Positions 51,486-61,363 of a stretch of 64,000 bases of DNA are shown piece after piece; position 1 is the first letter of the stretch, and every line of letters begins with the position of its first letter. Source of the stretch: Candidatus Bathyarchaeota archaeon (GTDB lineage: Archaea; Thermoproteota; Bathyarchaeia; Bathyarchaeales; Bathycorpusculaceae); the NCBI GenBank assembly GCA_026014585.1, contig JAOZIA010000024.1:496001-560000 (forward strand), in the 5' to 3' direction. The notes under the pieces were generated by a model. The model made no database searches. It saw only the letters and a program-made list of their open reading frames with translations, and was not told the origin of the DNA. The translations under genes were made by a program, and so were the position numbers.

Positions 51486-52936
51486 AAAACAGAAATCTAA
51501 TTTTTCCGCTTTTAGCGTTTCTTATTCCCTTAACAGTCAGGTTTATCCCTGAACTGCTAATGGGACCCTTTGCAACAGGGTTTGACACAATCGGCTACTA
51601 CACCCCAAACACGATATTATGGCTAAATCACGGCGTGAACTTTTGGACGTTCATATCCGAGGCACCACTGATGTACATATTCTTAATGGGGGCAGTCTCT
51701 GTGGGAGCACCAATAGTTCTTTTGTTTAAAGTATTGTCTCCATTGCTTTTGGGTTTACTTGGCTTAACAGTTTACTTCTATGCCAACAAAACCATTTCAT
51801 GGTCACAAAGAAAAAGCTTGCTTGCAGCAGGTTTTGCAACAATTTACTTTGTTGCGTTAAGGATATCATGGGATATGCTTCGAACTGAAATCGGGCTCAT
51901 ATTCCTGTTTATCAGCCTCATTCTGTTAGCAAAGAAACCAACTTTAAAAAATACGACTTTACTTGCGATTGCAATGCTTCTGACAGTATTTTCCCATCAA
52001 CTAATAGCAGTTATAATGTTTTCAATTATACTAGCAACCATCTTGCAAGCAACGCGGAAAAAAACGTTAGGAACAATAAAGCACCTGTTTACATGCTCCG
52101 CGCCCGCTGTTTGCTTATTCATTGTTATAATATATTCGTACAGTGCGGTAGGTAATCCGATTCTAAGAAGTTTTCCCAACCAAATTTCAGGCGGAGATGC
52201 CGCACTTTTAGGATTTTCTTCACAGGCAGATTTGATTTTGAACACACTGGCGTTTGTGGTTGTTTGCTTTTTGCCTCTTGTACCTCTACTGTTTTTTGGA
52301 GCAAAACGTTTCAAGAATAATTTCCACATGAATGTTTGGATTTTATGGATTTTTCTTGCTTTGCTGTTGGCGTTCATTAGTCCGAGCACTTTTGCTGTTT
52401 ACCCTTACCGCTGGGTGTTACTACTTACGTATCCGTTGGCTTTTTTTGCAGCGGAAGGGTTTTGCGCGGTTAAGAATAGGTACAGGCTGGTTTTAGTTGT
52501 GATTTTAGCGGTCTTTAGCTTAAGTTTTGCTGTTTTGCCTAACAGCGACTCGAATGCGTATTACACATTATATCCAAACTATATTCCAAAGTCAATGCTA
52601 CAAAACACTGTCCAATTAAGCGATTGCCAAGACACCATAAACGCGTTACAATGGGCAAAAAGTAACATGACAGCGGATTCGCAACTTTTGGTTCATGATG
52701 TTTTTTATGGGTGGGCACTGCTGAATTTCGATAATACCAGATTGATTAATTATGATTTTGATTATCCAGATGCTGCAGCAGCAGAACTGATAAATGACGG
52801 CGTGCAGTCAGCGTATTTGATTTGGTGGATTAATGGCAGCGGCTGGTATGGTCAGCCAATAGTATCAGGGAATTTTAGTCAAGTTTATTGTAGTGGGAAC
52901 GTTGCAATATACTTATATAAAGTACAAAATTCATAA
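51482..52936 (+). CDS. Large multi-pass membrane protein of the glycan cluster
   Basis: A 484-residue protein with about 12 hydrophobic helices and a C-terminal extracytoplasmic part (CQDTINALQWAKSNMTADSQLLVHD). An early luminal segment FATGFDTIGYYTPN has Asp followed by Tyr-Tyr, reminiscent of lipid-linked sugar transferases (GT39/GT83/GT87 class), so a glycosyltransferase is likely but the class is not certain. ATG 51482 overlaps the previous stop (ATGA). Confidence 0.7.
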   Translation: MKNRNLIFPLLAFLIPLTVRFIPELLMGPFATGFDTIGYYTPNTILWLNHGVNFWTFISEAPLMYIFLMGAVSVGAPIVLLFKVLSPLLLGLLGLTVYFYANKTISWSQRKSLLAAGFATIYFVALRISWDMLRTEIGLIFLFISLILLAKKPTLKNTTLLAIAMLLTVFSHQLIAVIMFSIILATILQATRKKTLGTIKHLFTCSAPAVCLFIVIIYSYSAVGNPILRSFPNQISGGDAALLGFSSQADLILNTLAFVVVCFLPLVPLLFFGAKRFKNNFHMNVWILWIFLALLLAFISPSTFAVYPYRWVLLLTYPLAFFAAEGFCAVKNRYRLVLVVILAVFSLSFAVLPNSDSNAYYTLYPNYIPKSMLQNTVQLSDCQDTINALQWAKSNMTADSQLLVHDVFYGWALLNFDNTRLINYDFDYPDAAAAELINDGVQSAYLIWWINGSGWYGQPIVSGNFSQVYCSGNVAIYLYKVQNS

Positions 52937-53043
52937 AAGATATATTTTACTGAGAAAAAATTTCTATAAGTGCACTGTACTAACAAATAAGCATTTAAAC
53001 TAAACTTTGCATATTTGAGCTAACTAATAGGTCAGAAGGCAAT

Positions 53044-53214
53044 ATGGAGAACAACACTAAACAATTTATTTCCAAAACAAAGATAAATAACGCTGAAAGT
53101 GTATTTTTCAGTACAGTTGTAGCAGCAGTTTTAATGGCGGTAGTTACCAAAGTTTTAAATTATTACACCTATTTTTTTGATAGGGGGCATACATTTACAG
53201 TTTGTCTTTCTTAA
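53044..53214 (+). CDS. 56-residue single-helix membrane ORF
   Basis: ORF starting ATG with AAGG about 5 bases upstream. The product has a Lys/Asn-rich N-terminus and one hydrophobic stretch FFSTVVAAVLMAVVTKVLNYY, then FDRGHTF. It could be a small membrane protein between two glycosyltransferase genes (107 bases after the previous stop and 21 bases before the next start). Low-complexity or decayed sequence cannot be excluded. Confidence 0.4.
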   Translation: MENNTKQFISKTKINNAESVFFSTVVAAVLMAVVTKVLNYYTYFFDRGHTFTVCLS

Positions 53215-53235
53215 AAAGAGGGAAGAACAGAAGAA

Positions 53236-53964
53236 TTGACACAAGTTGATTTATCATTTATTGTTCCCGCATACAACGAGGAAAAACACATTGAAACAGC
53301 TCTTTACGGACTTGATGAAATTGTAAAAAGCAGAAACTGCCCCTACGAAATCGTTGTTGTAGACGACGGAAGCAATGATGAAACATTAAACAAAGCCAGA
53401 AAATACGCCAGCAAAAACGGGCACGTACGAGTCATAACGTATGACCATAACTTAGGCAAAGGCTACGCGGTAAAGAAGGGGTTCATGGAAGCACAGGGGC
53501 AAGTTGTGGTTTTTGTTGACAGCGACATGAACATTGAAATGGACACGATACTTGATTACATTGACGCCCTAAAGTACGGAGACATTATTATTCCCACTAA
53601 ATGGCATCCCCAATCCAGAATCAAAATGCCTATGAAAAGAAGAATCCTAAGCCACGGATTCAACGTTCTCGTTCGCACACTTATTGGAGCTAAACTCAAA
53701 GACACCCAGGTTGGACTTAAAGTGATGAAAAAAGACAAGTTCAACCCCATCTTCCCAAGACTCTGTGTTAAACGCTATGCTTTTGATGTGGAGCTTTTGG
53801 CAGTGGCAAATCTGTATGGCTTAAAAATTGTTGAAATGCCAACTAAGCTCAGAATTGAGGGACTATTTAACATTAGAGAAATCTTTAAGATGTTTATTGA
53901 TTTACTCGGAATCGCCTACAGACTAAAAATTACCCATTGGTACCAGCGACCCCTTAATATTTAA
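53236..53964 (+). CDS. GT2 glycosyltransferase, dolichol-phosphate sugar synthase-like
   Basis: A 242-residue GT2 protein with FIVPAYNEEKHIETAL, VVDDGSNDETL, GKGYAVKKGFMEAQG and VFVDSDMNI (DxD), then TQVGLKVMKK. This order matches the ALG5/DPM1 group that charges dolichyl phosphate with glucose or mannose. There is no TM helix at the C-terminus. The start is a TTG. It would supply lipid-linked sugar to the membrane transferases around it. Confidence 0.88.
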   Translation: MTQVDLSFIVPAYNEEKHIETALYGLDEIVKSRNCPYEIVVVDDGSNDETLNKARKYASKNGHVRVITYDHNLGKGYAVKKGFMEAQGQVVVFVDSDMNIEMDTILDYIDALKYGDIIIPTKWHPQSRIKMPMKRRILSHGFNVLVRTLIGAKLKDTQVGLKVMKKDKFNPIFPRLCVKRYAFDVELLAVANLYGLKIVEMPTKLRIEGLFNIREIFKMFIDLLGIAYRLKITHWYQRPLNI

Positions 53965-53996
53965 GAATACACAATACCTGATTTCAGGTTGATGCA

Positions 53997-54950
53997 TTGA
54001 CCCCCAATCACATGGCTTCCATTATTATTCCCTGCAAAACAATAGACCCGTACACCAAAGAATGCATCAGCCACTGCAAACAATTAAACTACCCAAATTT
54101 TGAAATAATCGTACTCCCCGACAGCGACAGTACCCCAATTGAAGACGTAAAAATAATTTCTACAGGACCCGTCTCGCCTGGATCCAAAAGAAATATAGGC
54201 ATAAAAAACTCCAACGGCGAAATCTGCGCCTTCATCGACAATGACGCTTATCCACGCGTGGACTGGTTAACTCAGGCAGTAATACTTTTGCAGGACAAAA
54301 GCATCAGCGGGGTTGGTGGACCAGGAGTAACGCCAGAAACCGACAGTTCAGGTCAGAAAGCCAGCGGCTATGTGCTTTCATCGTTTATGGTTGGAAGCCT
54401 AGCCAGCAGATGCAAAGGCAAAGCGATATTTGAATCAACGGACATTCCCTCATGCAATTTCATCGCGCCCAAAGCTTTAATTTTGCAGGCAGGCGGTTGG
54501 AATGAGAAGTACTGGCCAGGTGAAGACACACTCATGTGTCTTGAACTGCGTAAGCTTGGCAAGCTGGTGGAGTCTTCAGAAATTGTGGTTTACCATCACA
54601 GACGCAGCCTCTTTAAGCCACATATTAGGCAGGTTTCACGGTTCGGCGAACATCGCGGTTTCTTTGTAAAAAAATATCCCGAAAATTCTATCAGACCAAC
54701 CTATTTTTTGCCCAGTTTGCTGGTTGCCGCTTTTGTTGTGGGGCTTGTGCTTTCCTTGTTTGTTCCCTTGTTCGCGTATATTTTTCTGTTGGGTATTGCA
54801 ACGTATCTTGTGTGTGGTTTAGCCGCATCGGTTATGCAGGTTAAAGATGCGCGGATGGTTTTTCTTGTGTGGGCAGGGATTATCGTAACTCATTTAATTT
54901 ACGGGTGCTACTTCGTGTCTGGACTGGCAAAGAGTGATTTGAAACGATGA
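53997..54950 (+). CDS. GT2 glycosyltransferase with C-terminal membrane helices
   Basis: A 317-residue GT2 enzyme: ASIIIPCKTIDPYTKECI, SNGEICAFIDNDAYP (acidic DND in place of DxD), and GWNEKYWPGEDT (the second acidic motif). About 230-310 form three TM helices. It probably transfers a sugar to a lipid-linked intermediate. It overlaps the next gene by 4 bases (ATGA). Confidence 0.85.
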   Translation: MTPNHMASIIIPCKTIDPYTKECISHCKQLNYPNFEIIVLPDSDSTPIEDVKIISTGPVSPGSKRNIGIKNSNGEICAFIDNDAYPRVDWLTQAVILLQDKSISGVGGPGVTPETDSSGQKASGYVLSSFMVGSLASRCKGKAIFESTDIPSCNFIAPKALILQAGGWNEKYWPGEDTLMCLELRKLGKLVESSEIVVYHHRRSLFKPHIRQVSRFGEHRGFFVKKYPENSIRPTYFLPSLLVAAFVVGLVLSLFVPLFAYIFLLGIATYLVCGLAASVMQVKDARMVFLVWAGIIVTHLIYGCYFVSGLAKSDLKR

Positions 54951-56419
54951 AAATCAGCATTTCCTACCCACCCCTGCCCTCAGAGAAGGGCGTGCCCCTG
55001 CTTAGCCAAAACAGGCAATTTCAATACTTCAAATCACCAACCTACATTTACCCCATGGTTCCCGCCTACGCCGCAACACTTCTCAAAAATGCAGATTACG
55101 AAGTGATCTGGGATGACGGCATCGCAGAAGAAAAAACTGACGAGGACTGGAAAAAAGACATAGAACATGAAGCCCCGGACCTTGTTATGATTGAAACCAA
55201 AACCCCCGTGGTCAAGAAGCATTGGGCAATAATCAACGAGCTAAAAACGGTGATGCCAGCCTGCAAAGTCGTTATGGTCGGTGACCACGTAACCGCGTTG
55301 CCAAAGGAATCTATGGAGAAGTGCTTAACCGATTTTGTTTTAACAGGCGGCGACTACGACTTTTTAATGCTAAATTTAGCAGAGTTCTTAAACGGCAAAA
55401 CCAAGCAGCTTGAAGAGGGCATCTGGCACCGCGAAAAAGGCAACCTCAAAAACACTGGACAATTCAAGCTAAACCACAACTTAGACGAGTTACCCTTCAT
55501 TGACCGCGACCTAACCAAATGGCAACTCTACAACAAACAAAACGGCAACTTCAAACAAGTTCCCGGTGCCTACACGATGGCTGGCAGAGATTGCTGGTGG
55601 CGCAAAGACGGCGGCTGCACATTCTGCTCATGGCCAACACTTTACCCGACCTTCCGCGCCATGAAACCCAAGCGATTGGCGGATGAGGTGGGCTTGCTAA
55701 TTGAGCACCACGGCGTTAAAACCGTTTTTGATGATACGGGTTGTTTCCCAGCGGGAAAGTGGCTTTCAGAATTTTCTCAGTTGATGATTGAACGCGGCTA
55801 CAATAGCAAAGTGGAGTTTGGCTGCAACATGCGCTTTGGCGCACTTGAGCGTGAGGATTATCGTTTGATGAAGCAGGCAGGTTTTAGGATGCTTCTGTTT
55901 GGCGTAGAATCAGGGAGCCAAGCGACGCTTGACCGCTTAAATAAGGGTACAACCGTTGAAAGAATTATAGAAGAATGCAAGATTCCTCATGAGGAAGGCT
56001 TGGAGCCACATATCACGATTATGGTGGGTTATCCATGGGAAACCCGCAAAGACGCCGAGAGCACGCTGGATTTGGCGAAGATGTTCATGCAGAAAGGTTG
56101 GGCAAACACGCTACAAGCCACAGTCGTTATCCCGTATCCAGGCAGCAAACTGTACGCGCAGGCACTGGAAAACGGCTGGTTCCGTGTGGACCCAGCGGAT
56201 TATGAGCGGTTTGACATGAAAGAGCCAGTGATGACCACGATGGATATGACAGCAGAGGAGGTTTTGGAGCTTTGCGACCAAATCTACAAAGTATTTTTAA
56301 CGCCACAGTATATGCTGCGGCAGCTTGCTCGTGTGCGGTCTATGCGAGATGTTAAATATTCAGTTAAAGGTTTAGTAAAAGTTCTAGGACACGTCAAGGA
56401 CTTTGGCAAAGACAAGTAA
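54947..56419 (+). CDS. B12-type radical SAM enzyme with unusual Cys spacing
   Basis: A 490-residue protein. The N-terminus (about 30-155) is a B12-binding-like Rossmann domain without the cobalt-ligand DxHxxG. The Fe-S/SAM motif is CWWRKDGGCTFC (Cys216, 224, 227), that is C-x7-C-x2-C instead of C-x3-C-x2-C, followed by FGCNMRFG and LFGVESGSQATLDRLNKG. A C-terminal helical part completes it. Position inside a glycan cluster suggests sugar or lipid-carrier modification. It overlaps the next GT by 17 bases. Confidence 0.83.
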   Translation: MKISISYPPLPSEKGVPLLSQNRQFQYFKSPTYIYPMVPAYAATLLKNADYEVIWDDGIAEEKTDEDWKKDIEHEAPDLVMIETKTPVVKKHWAIINELKTVMPACKVVMVGDHVTALPKESMEKCLTDFVLTGGDYDFLMLNLAEFLNGKTKQLEEGIWHREKGNLKNTGQFKLNHNLDELPFIDRDLTKWQLYNKQNGNFKQVPGAYTMAGRDCWWRKDGGCTFCSWPTLYPTFRAMKPKRLADEVGLLIEHHGVKTVFDDTGCFPAGKWLSEFSQLMIERGYNSKVEFGCNMRFGALEREDYRLMKQAGFRMLLFGVESGSQATLDRLNKGTTVERIIEECKIPHEEGLEPHITIMVGYPWETRKDAESTLDLAKMFMQKGWANTLQATVVIPYPGSKLYAQALENGWFRVDPADYERFDMKEPVMTTMDMTAEEVLELCDQIYKVFLTPQYMLRQLARVRSMRDVKYSVKGLVKVLGHVKDFGKDK

Positions 56420-57221
56420 CCCCACCGTTTCCGTGGTAATAACAACAAAAAATGAAGAAAAAAACATTGATAACTGTCTAAAATCCATTAAAAATCAAAC
56501 ATTCAAAGATACCGAAGTCATCCTAGTTGACAATTACTCTACTGACAAAACCGCCCAAATCGCACAAGAACACGGCGCAACCGTCTACTTTAAAGGAAAC
56601 GAGCGGTCAACCCAGCGAAACTTTGGCGTTAACGTTGCCCAAGGCAAATACGTACTTTACCTTGACGCAGACATGATTCTTAGTCCCAATCTGGTCGAGA
56701 AATGTGTTGAGAAATGCAAAAACGATGGGTTGGGGGCGCTTTATGTTCCTGAACGCATCGTTGGAGAGGGGTTTTGGATTAGGGTCAGGGATTTTGAGCG
56801 GGGCTTCTACACGGGCACAGTAGTTGATGCGGTGCGGTTTGTTCGCAGGGACCTGTTTTTGGGGGTTGGCGGGTTTGACGAGTGCTTGGTGGGTCCTGAG
56901 GATTGGGATTTTGACCGCAAAATAAGAAAAGCAACCCAGACAGGCATAGCAGACTGCGAGCTTTACCATAATGAGGGCAATTTTGATCTGAAGCGGTATC
57001 TGAGTAAGAAAAGCTACTACACGGATGGCATCAAAAGGTATGTTGATAAGTGGGGTGCTGATGACGCGGAGACAAGGCGTCAGGTTGGGGTGGCGTATCG
57101 TTTGCTGGGGGTTTTTGTTGAGGATGGCAAATGGAAAAGGCTGCTGGCTGGGCTGCCTTTTGCTGTAGGCATGTATTATTTACGTTTTAGGGTATCGTTG
57201 AGGTACTTACAAAAAGTCTAA
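56403..57221 (+). CDS. GT2 glycosyltransferase
   Basis: A 272-residue GT2 enzyme: VSVVITTKNEEKNIDNCLKS, VDNYSTDKTAQIAQ, ERSTQRNFGVNVAQGKYVLYLDADMIL (DxD with QRN), and FDECLVGPEDWDF. Related to the family using nucleotide sugars for surface glycans. A C-terminal hydrophobic patch around LLAGLPFAVGMYYL may anchor it. The start overlaps the upstream rSAM gene. Confidence 0.86.
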   Translation: MAKTSNPTVSVVITTKNEEKNIDNCLKSIKNQTFKDTEVILVDNYSTDKTAQIAQEHGATVYFKGNERSTQRNFGVNVAQGKYVLYLDADMILSPNLVEKCVEKCKNDGLGALYVPERIVGEGFWIRVRDFERGFYTGTVVDAVRFVRRDLFLGVGGFDECLVGPEDWDFDRKIRKATQTGIADCELYHNEGNFDLKRYLSKKSYYTDGIKRYVDKWGADDAETRRQVGVAYRLLGVFVEDGKWKRLLAGLPFAVGMYYLRFRVSLRYLQKV

Positions 57222-57292
57222 GCGTAATCCGTTGCTGAAAAGGTTTTTACCTAAAGAAGCCAAATATAAAAAATAATCTGCGAGAAAACAAA

Positions 57293-58084
57293 ATGTCTGA
57301 GCCTGCACCCGTATTCTACAAAGTTCTGGAACAATGCCGAGAAGTCTTCAAAGAAACCGTCTTTGACTTCAAACACAAAGGCGCAGATTTTGACTCCATG
57401 GTTTATGCTGAAGGAGTAAGAAGCCACATCGACACAGTTAAGCAGTACATGGGCAAAACCAGTGGGCTCATGGCGGATTTGGGCTGTGGTAAAGGGCACA
57501 TTTCTGTGCTTCTAAAGGATGCGGGTTATGAGATGATTGGACTGGATATTCCTGAGCCAACAGGCGAGTTCAGCCATTTGTCTTTAAGGTTGTGGCAGAA
57601 AAAATCTTGGAAAGCCCTGGGCAGACGATTTGGCACAAGCTATGGTTTATCTGACATCAAAACGTTGCCTATAAAAGATGGCGTACTCGACGGCGTGATG
57701 ATGTACGCAGTGATTGAGCACATATCCACAGAGCAATCTGAAGTTAAAAAGAACATAGACGAGGTCAAACGTGTTCTCAAACCAGGCGGATACCTGTTCA
57801 TTTTCCGTTGCCCACGGAAAGGTTCTTACGCTGAAAAGCTCGCTTCTATTCTTGGACTACCCAAACATGACAAGCTGTACGGTGACTCAGAATTGAAGGA
57901 AATGTTGGCGTCTAACTTTACGGTTTTAGAGTTTGCCAGAACAGACATGATTTTGGCGTTTATGCGTTGCCAGCCGCTTTGGAATAAGCTGTCGCCACTG
58001 CTTTTGGCGTTGGATAGTATTTTGCTTAAAACCCCCGTTAGTGTGTTGAGTCATCATTTGATGGTGGTTTGCCAGAAAAGGTGA
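57293..58084 (+). CDS. SAM-dependent methyltransferase of the glycan cluster
   Basis: A 263-residue methyltransferase: MADLGCGKGHISVLLKDAGY (motif I), MIGLDIPEP, then GVLDGVMMYAVIEHI and RVLKPGGYLFIFRCP. This is the general UbiE/CheR-like class, found in many polysaccharide clusters where it methylates sugars. The next gene starts 5 bases after its stop. The ATG follows a short AT-rich stretch after GT2. Confidence 0.83.
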   Translation: MSEPAPVFYKVLEQCREVFKETVFDFKHKGADFDSMVYAEGVRSHIDTVKQYMGKTSGLMADLGCGKGHISVLLKDAGYEMIGLDIPEPTGEFSHLSLRLWQKKSWKALGRRFGTSYGLSDIKTLPIKDGVLDGVMMYAVIEHISTEQSEVKKNIDEVKRVLKPGGYLFIFRCPRKGSYAEKLASILGLPKHDKLYGDSELKEMLASNFTVLEFARTDMILAFMRCQPLWNKLSPLLLALDSILLKTPVSVLSHHLMVVCQKR

Positions 58085-58089
58085 AGCCT

Positions 58090-60516
58090 ATGGAAACAAG
58101 TCTGAAATTGAAGCTGCTGTTCGTGCTGGGGCTGTTGCTTATTGTTTATGTTTCAGCAATTAACATGTTTCCACAGGGCTATGTTTTTTCAGGCAACGAT
58201 GTGGTCCAATTCATCAACCTCAAAAACACTTATGGGAACCTGTTTTATGTTTGGAACCAGTTCTCTGGCACGGGACAGTTTCTACAGTACTTTTCTTACT
58301 CATTATTCTATTACCCGTTCTACCTGCTCAGCGAGCTTTCTGTTAGCGCAAGTGCCCAGTCGTTTCTTTACTACTTCATTTTCTTAGCTGCATCGTATGT
58401 ATCCTTCTTTTTTGCGTCAAAAAAATTCATAAAACCCCAATTCAACCATTCATTCGAACTCAGACTTCTGTTTTCACTAATTTACACCTTCAACCCCTAT
58501 ACACTATACGTTTTCACCTACACATGGGGGTACTCGCCGTTTCTGTTCCTGTATCCGTTAATCCCCGCAATTTTCTCATTAACCTACACATATTTCTCCA
58601 GCCAAAATGTGCTCAGTAGAACCTTGCCAGCGCTGGGGGTAGTGTTCTTTGCGGCAAACATTGCCTTTGGCAACTTCTCATTTTATGTTGCGCTGAACCT
58701 GTTTTTGCTGGCGTTCATCGTTTTATTGTACATTTTCCGTTTAGCCTCAGGGAAAATCATTCCAAAATTTTTCGCGTTCTTCTTTGTGATGGCGGTTTCC
58801 ACTTTTTGGATTTTATTCACGGACATAGTTGGAATGATTTATACTTACTCTGCCATGATGGGTTCATCCGCTTTTGATTTGGGAAGTTGGATTCTCTATC
58901 AGCGCTTGTCTTTGCTACCGCAGATATTTCTGTACCCTAACCTTGACTACTTCATAGGTGCTTTCCCATTGTTTTTTGTGCTTGGCGTGGCAGGATTTAT
59001 CGGGTTGCTTGCAACTTCACTGCTAAAAATCAAGAAACTATCTGTGATTTTTGTGGTTTTAACTGCAATATCTATTTTCATCACCTCAAAAGGTGCAGGG
59101 TTGCTTTCAGATGGTATAGCGTTAAACTTGTTCACTTTGCCAATTCTTAATACACTGAGAAGCTATGATAAAACGTTTATTTTTCTGCCGTTTTTCCTGT
59201 TTATGATTATCTTTTTGGGTATTCAGGAGTTCTATAGCAGAAACCCTGTGGCGTTTAAAAGAGTGAATTTTGGGAAGTTGAATCTGCATTTGAGCCATCG
59301 ACGGCTTGTTTTGGTGGCGTTTGTTTTGATTATGGTTTGGGTGACCCCCTTTTTTATGGGCGGAATCCAGACACGCTACAGTTACATAATCGATCCTGGC
59401 TCGGATTATCAGAGTTCAACTTACAGTTACTTAGTAAAAATACCTGATGACTACTATAACGCTTCAAACCTTCTAAGTGAAGATTTACGGCAAAACAAAA
59501 TCTTAGATTTACCCTACAGCGTCTTAAACAGTGTAGGCTGGGTTAATTACCCCAAATGGCAACTGGTAAGCGCTGACCCCACCGAGCAGCTGTTTAGTAA
59601 AACCAGAGTGCAATCTAACGGTGCCTACTTCTACCAGTACAGCCAACACTGGAGCACAATGAACACTACAGAGGCCAAATGGATAGTTAATCTGATGTCA
59701 CTCTACAACGTGCAATATCTGATTTACCACAAAGACGTAGACGAGAAATTCATCAATCAAACCCAAGAAAAAATCATGTACCTACAAAATGAAAGCTACA
59801 TAACGCTGATGGCTAACTACACAAACTTTGACCTCTACCAACTAAACAGCACCTACTATCGACCCAGCATTTACCCTTCAACCAGCTCAACATTTGTTAA
59901 TGGCTCCACAAGTCAACTAGTTGACGCACTACGAGAGGTCAGCTTAACGGACAACACTATCTTCTTTTTAACTTGGCAAATCTCCCCGCAACAACAGCTG
60001 ACAGCAAACATCAACCAAACCGCAACACCAAAAATAACTTTCCAACAAGACAACCTCAGCAAGTACCAAGTAAAAGTTGAGAACGCAACCAGCCCGTTCT
60101 TCCTTGTCTTCTCAGAAAGCTATGATCCATGGTGGAAAGCCTATGTGGAAAACAGCCCCGCAACTTTTGGTGATGTTGTGGGAAGTTATGAAAACTTTGG
60201 AGTAGAAGAAACATATTGTAACCAAAGCGGCTTAGTAGATAACATGAATTATTTGCTTGGGGAACCACTGCCTGAAAACACGCATTATATGGTGAATGGT
60301 TACGCTAATGCATGGTTTATTGACCCTGAAACGATTCCTAAGAATGCAGATGGCAGCTTTGAAATAACACTTTACTATGTGCCTCAAAGCTACTACGAAG
60401 TGGGATTTATTGTTTCAAGCGTTACTGCCGTAACCTGCATTGTCCTTGTTGCTGCTCAGACATTTGTGCCTAAAATCGGATTTTCAGTTAGGAACCGCAA
60501 AAACAGGGCTGCCTAA
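58090..60516 (+). CDS. Large multi-pass membrane protein, YfhO-like
   Basis: An 808-residue protein with about 12 hydrophobic helices in the first 430 residues, then a large extracytoplasmic region (about 430-780; Asn/Tyr/Ser/Thr-rich) and a last TM helix (YEVGFIVSSVTAVTCIVLV). Near residue 680 it has FSESYDPWWKAYVEN, a motif I associate with YfhO-type membrane glycosyltransferase-like proteins. The acceptor is unknown. AGGTGA lies 5 bases before ATG 58090. Confidence 0.7.
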   Translation: METSLKLKLLFVLGLLLIVYVSAINMFPQGYVFSGNDVVQFINLKNTYGNLFYVWNQFSGTGQFLQYFSYSLFYYPFYLLSELSVSASAQSFLYYFIFLAASYVSFFFASKKFIKPQFNHSFELRLLFSLIYTFNPYTLYVFTYTWGYSPFLFLYPLIPAIFSLTYTYFSSQNVLSRTLPALGVVFFAANIAFGNFSFYVALNLFLLAFIVLLYIFRLASGKIIPKFFAFFFVMAVSTFWILFTDIVGMIYTYSAMMGSSAFDLGSWILYQRLSLLPQIFLYPNLDYFIGAFPLFFVLGVAGFIGLLATSLLKIKKLSVIFVVLTAISIFITSKGAGLLSDGIALNLFTLPILNTLRSYDKTFIFLPFFLFMIIFLGIQEFYSRNPVAFKRVNFGKLNLHLSHRRLVLVAFVLIMVWVTPFFMGGIQTRYSYIIDPGSDYQSSTYSYLVKIPDDYYNASNLLSEDLRQNKILDLPYSVLNSVGWVNYPKWQLVSADPTEQLFSKTRVQSNGAYFYQYSQHWSTMNTTEAKWIVNLMSLYNVQYLIYHKDVDEKFINQTQEKIMYLQNESYITLMANYTNFDLYQLNSTYYRPSIYPSTSSTFVNGSTSQLVDALREVSLTDNTIFFLTWQISPQQQLTANINQTATPKITFQQDNLSKYQVKVENATSPFFLVFSESYDPWWKAYVENSPATFGDVVGSYENFGVEETYCNQSGLVDNMNYLLGEPLPENTHYMVNGYANAWFIDPETIPKNADGSFEITLYYVPQSYYEVGFIVSSVTAVTCIVLVAAQTFVPKIGFSVRNRKNRAA

Positions 60517-60636
60517 GCAGGCAGTTTCCGCTTTTATAGGCTTGCCCAATAGATTATATAGTTAATATAGTTCTGGGAAAATGCTTTTATTAGATAAGAC
60601 CGAATGTGACGTATATTTGAGCCTTAAGGCAGGCGG

Positions 60637-61354
60637 ATGAAAACAAATAGTCACCCAAGCAAACCCGTCATCAGTCACCGTAAAACTTGCACACGAACAT
60701 TATTTAGACCGATGGCTACATTTATACGAACTAGACCAGTACAGGATTTGGCTCATTTCAGGTGTTCTAAAAAACCTAAAAAAGTACAAAGCAAAAGGCA
60801 ATGTTTTGGAGATAGGTTGTTCCAAAGGCTATCTATCTAATATCTTAAACAAAAACGGTTTCAGCAGCATCGGCGGAGATATATCAAAAACTGCCCTCAA
60901 ACAATCCAGCGGCATCAAAACGGTACGTATGGATGGTGAAAACCTGCCGTTCCCAGATAAAGCCTTTGATGCTGTACTTGCCATAAGCGTAATTGAGCAT
61001 ATCCCTAAACCTGCCTGTGTGGTTAAAGAAGCCTTCAGAGTGCTAAAGGATAACGGGGTTTTTATGTTGGTAACTCCCAACAAGGACAGCGGGTTAGCAA
61101 AAATCGGCAAGCACTTAGTGAAGTACACTTCAGTTAAAAATCCTTACCACGTCAGCCTCATGAACAAGCATGAACTCAACACTTACTTAACGGGCGCAGG
61201 CTTTTTTGACTTCATGGTGTATCCCTTCCACAACGGCTTCTACGGCGCACCCTTAATCCAGAAAGTCACAAATCAAACCATAATTCCGCTACCATTCAAG
61301 TTTCCAGTGCCCTTCGCACACCATTTACTGGCGATTGCAAGAAAAAACGCTTAA
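60637..61354 (+). CDS. Methyltransferase gene interrupted by a frameshift at an A-run
   Basis: The methyltransferase core (VLEIGCSKGYLSNILNKNGF, FDAVLAISVIEHIPKP, MLVTPNKDSGLAK) is in one frame. Its natural N-terminus (LAHEHYLDRWLHLYELDQYRI) is in that same frame, but no ATG/GTG/TTG precedes it until TTG 60806 within motif I. The good start, ATG 60637 after GGCAGGCGG, is in another frame and reads MKTNSHPSKPVISHR. Dropping one A from the run at 60682-60685 joins them. An indel error, a decayed gene or programmed slippage are all possible. Confidence 0.65.
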
Positions 61355-61363
61355 CGCCATGTG

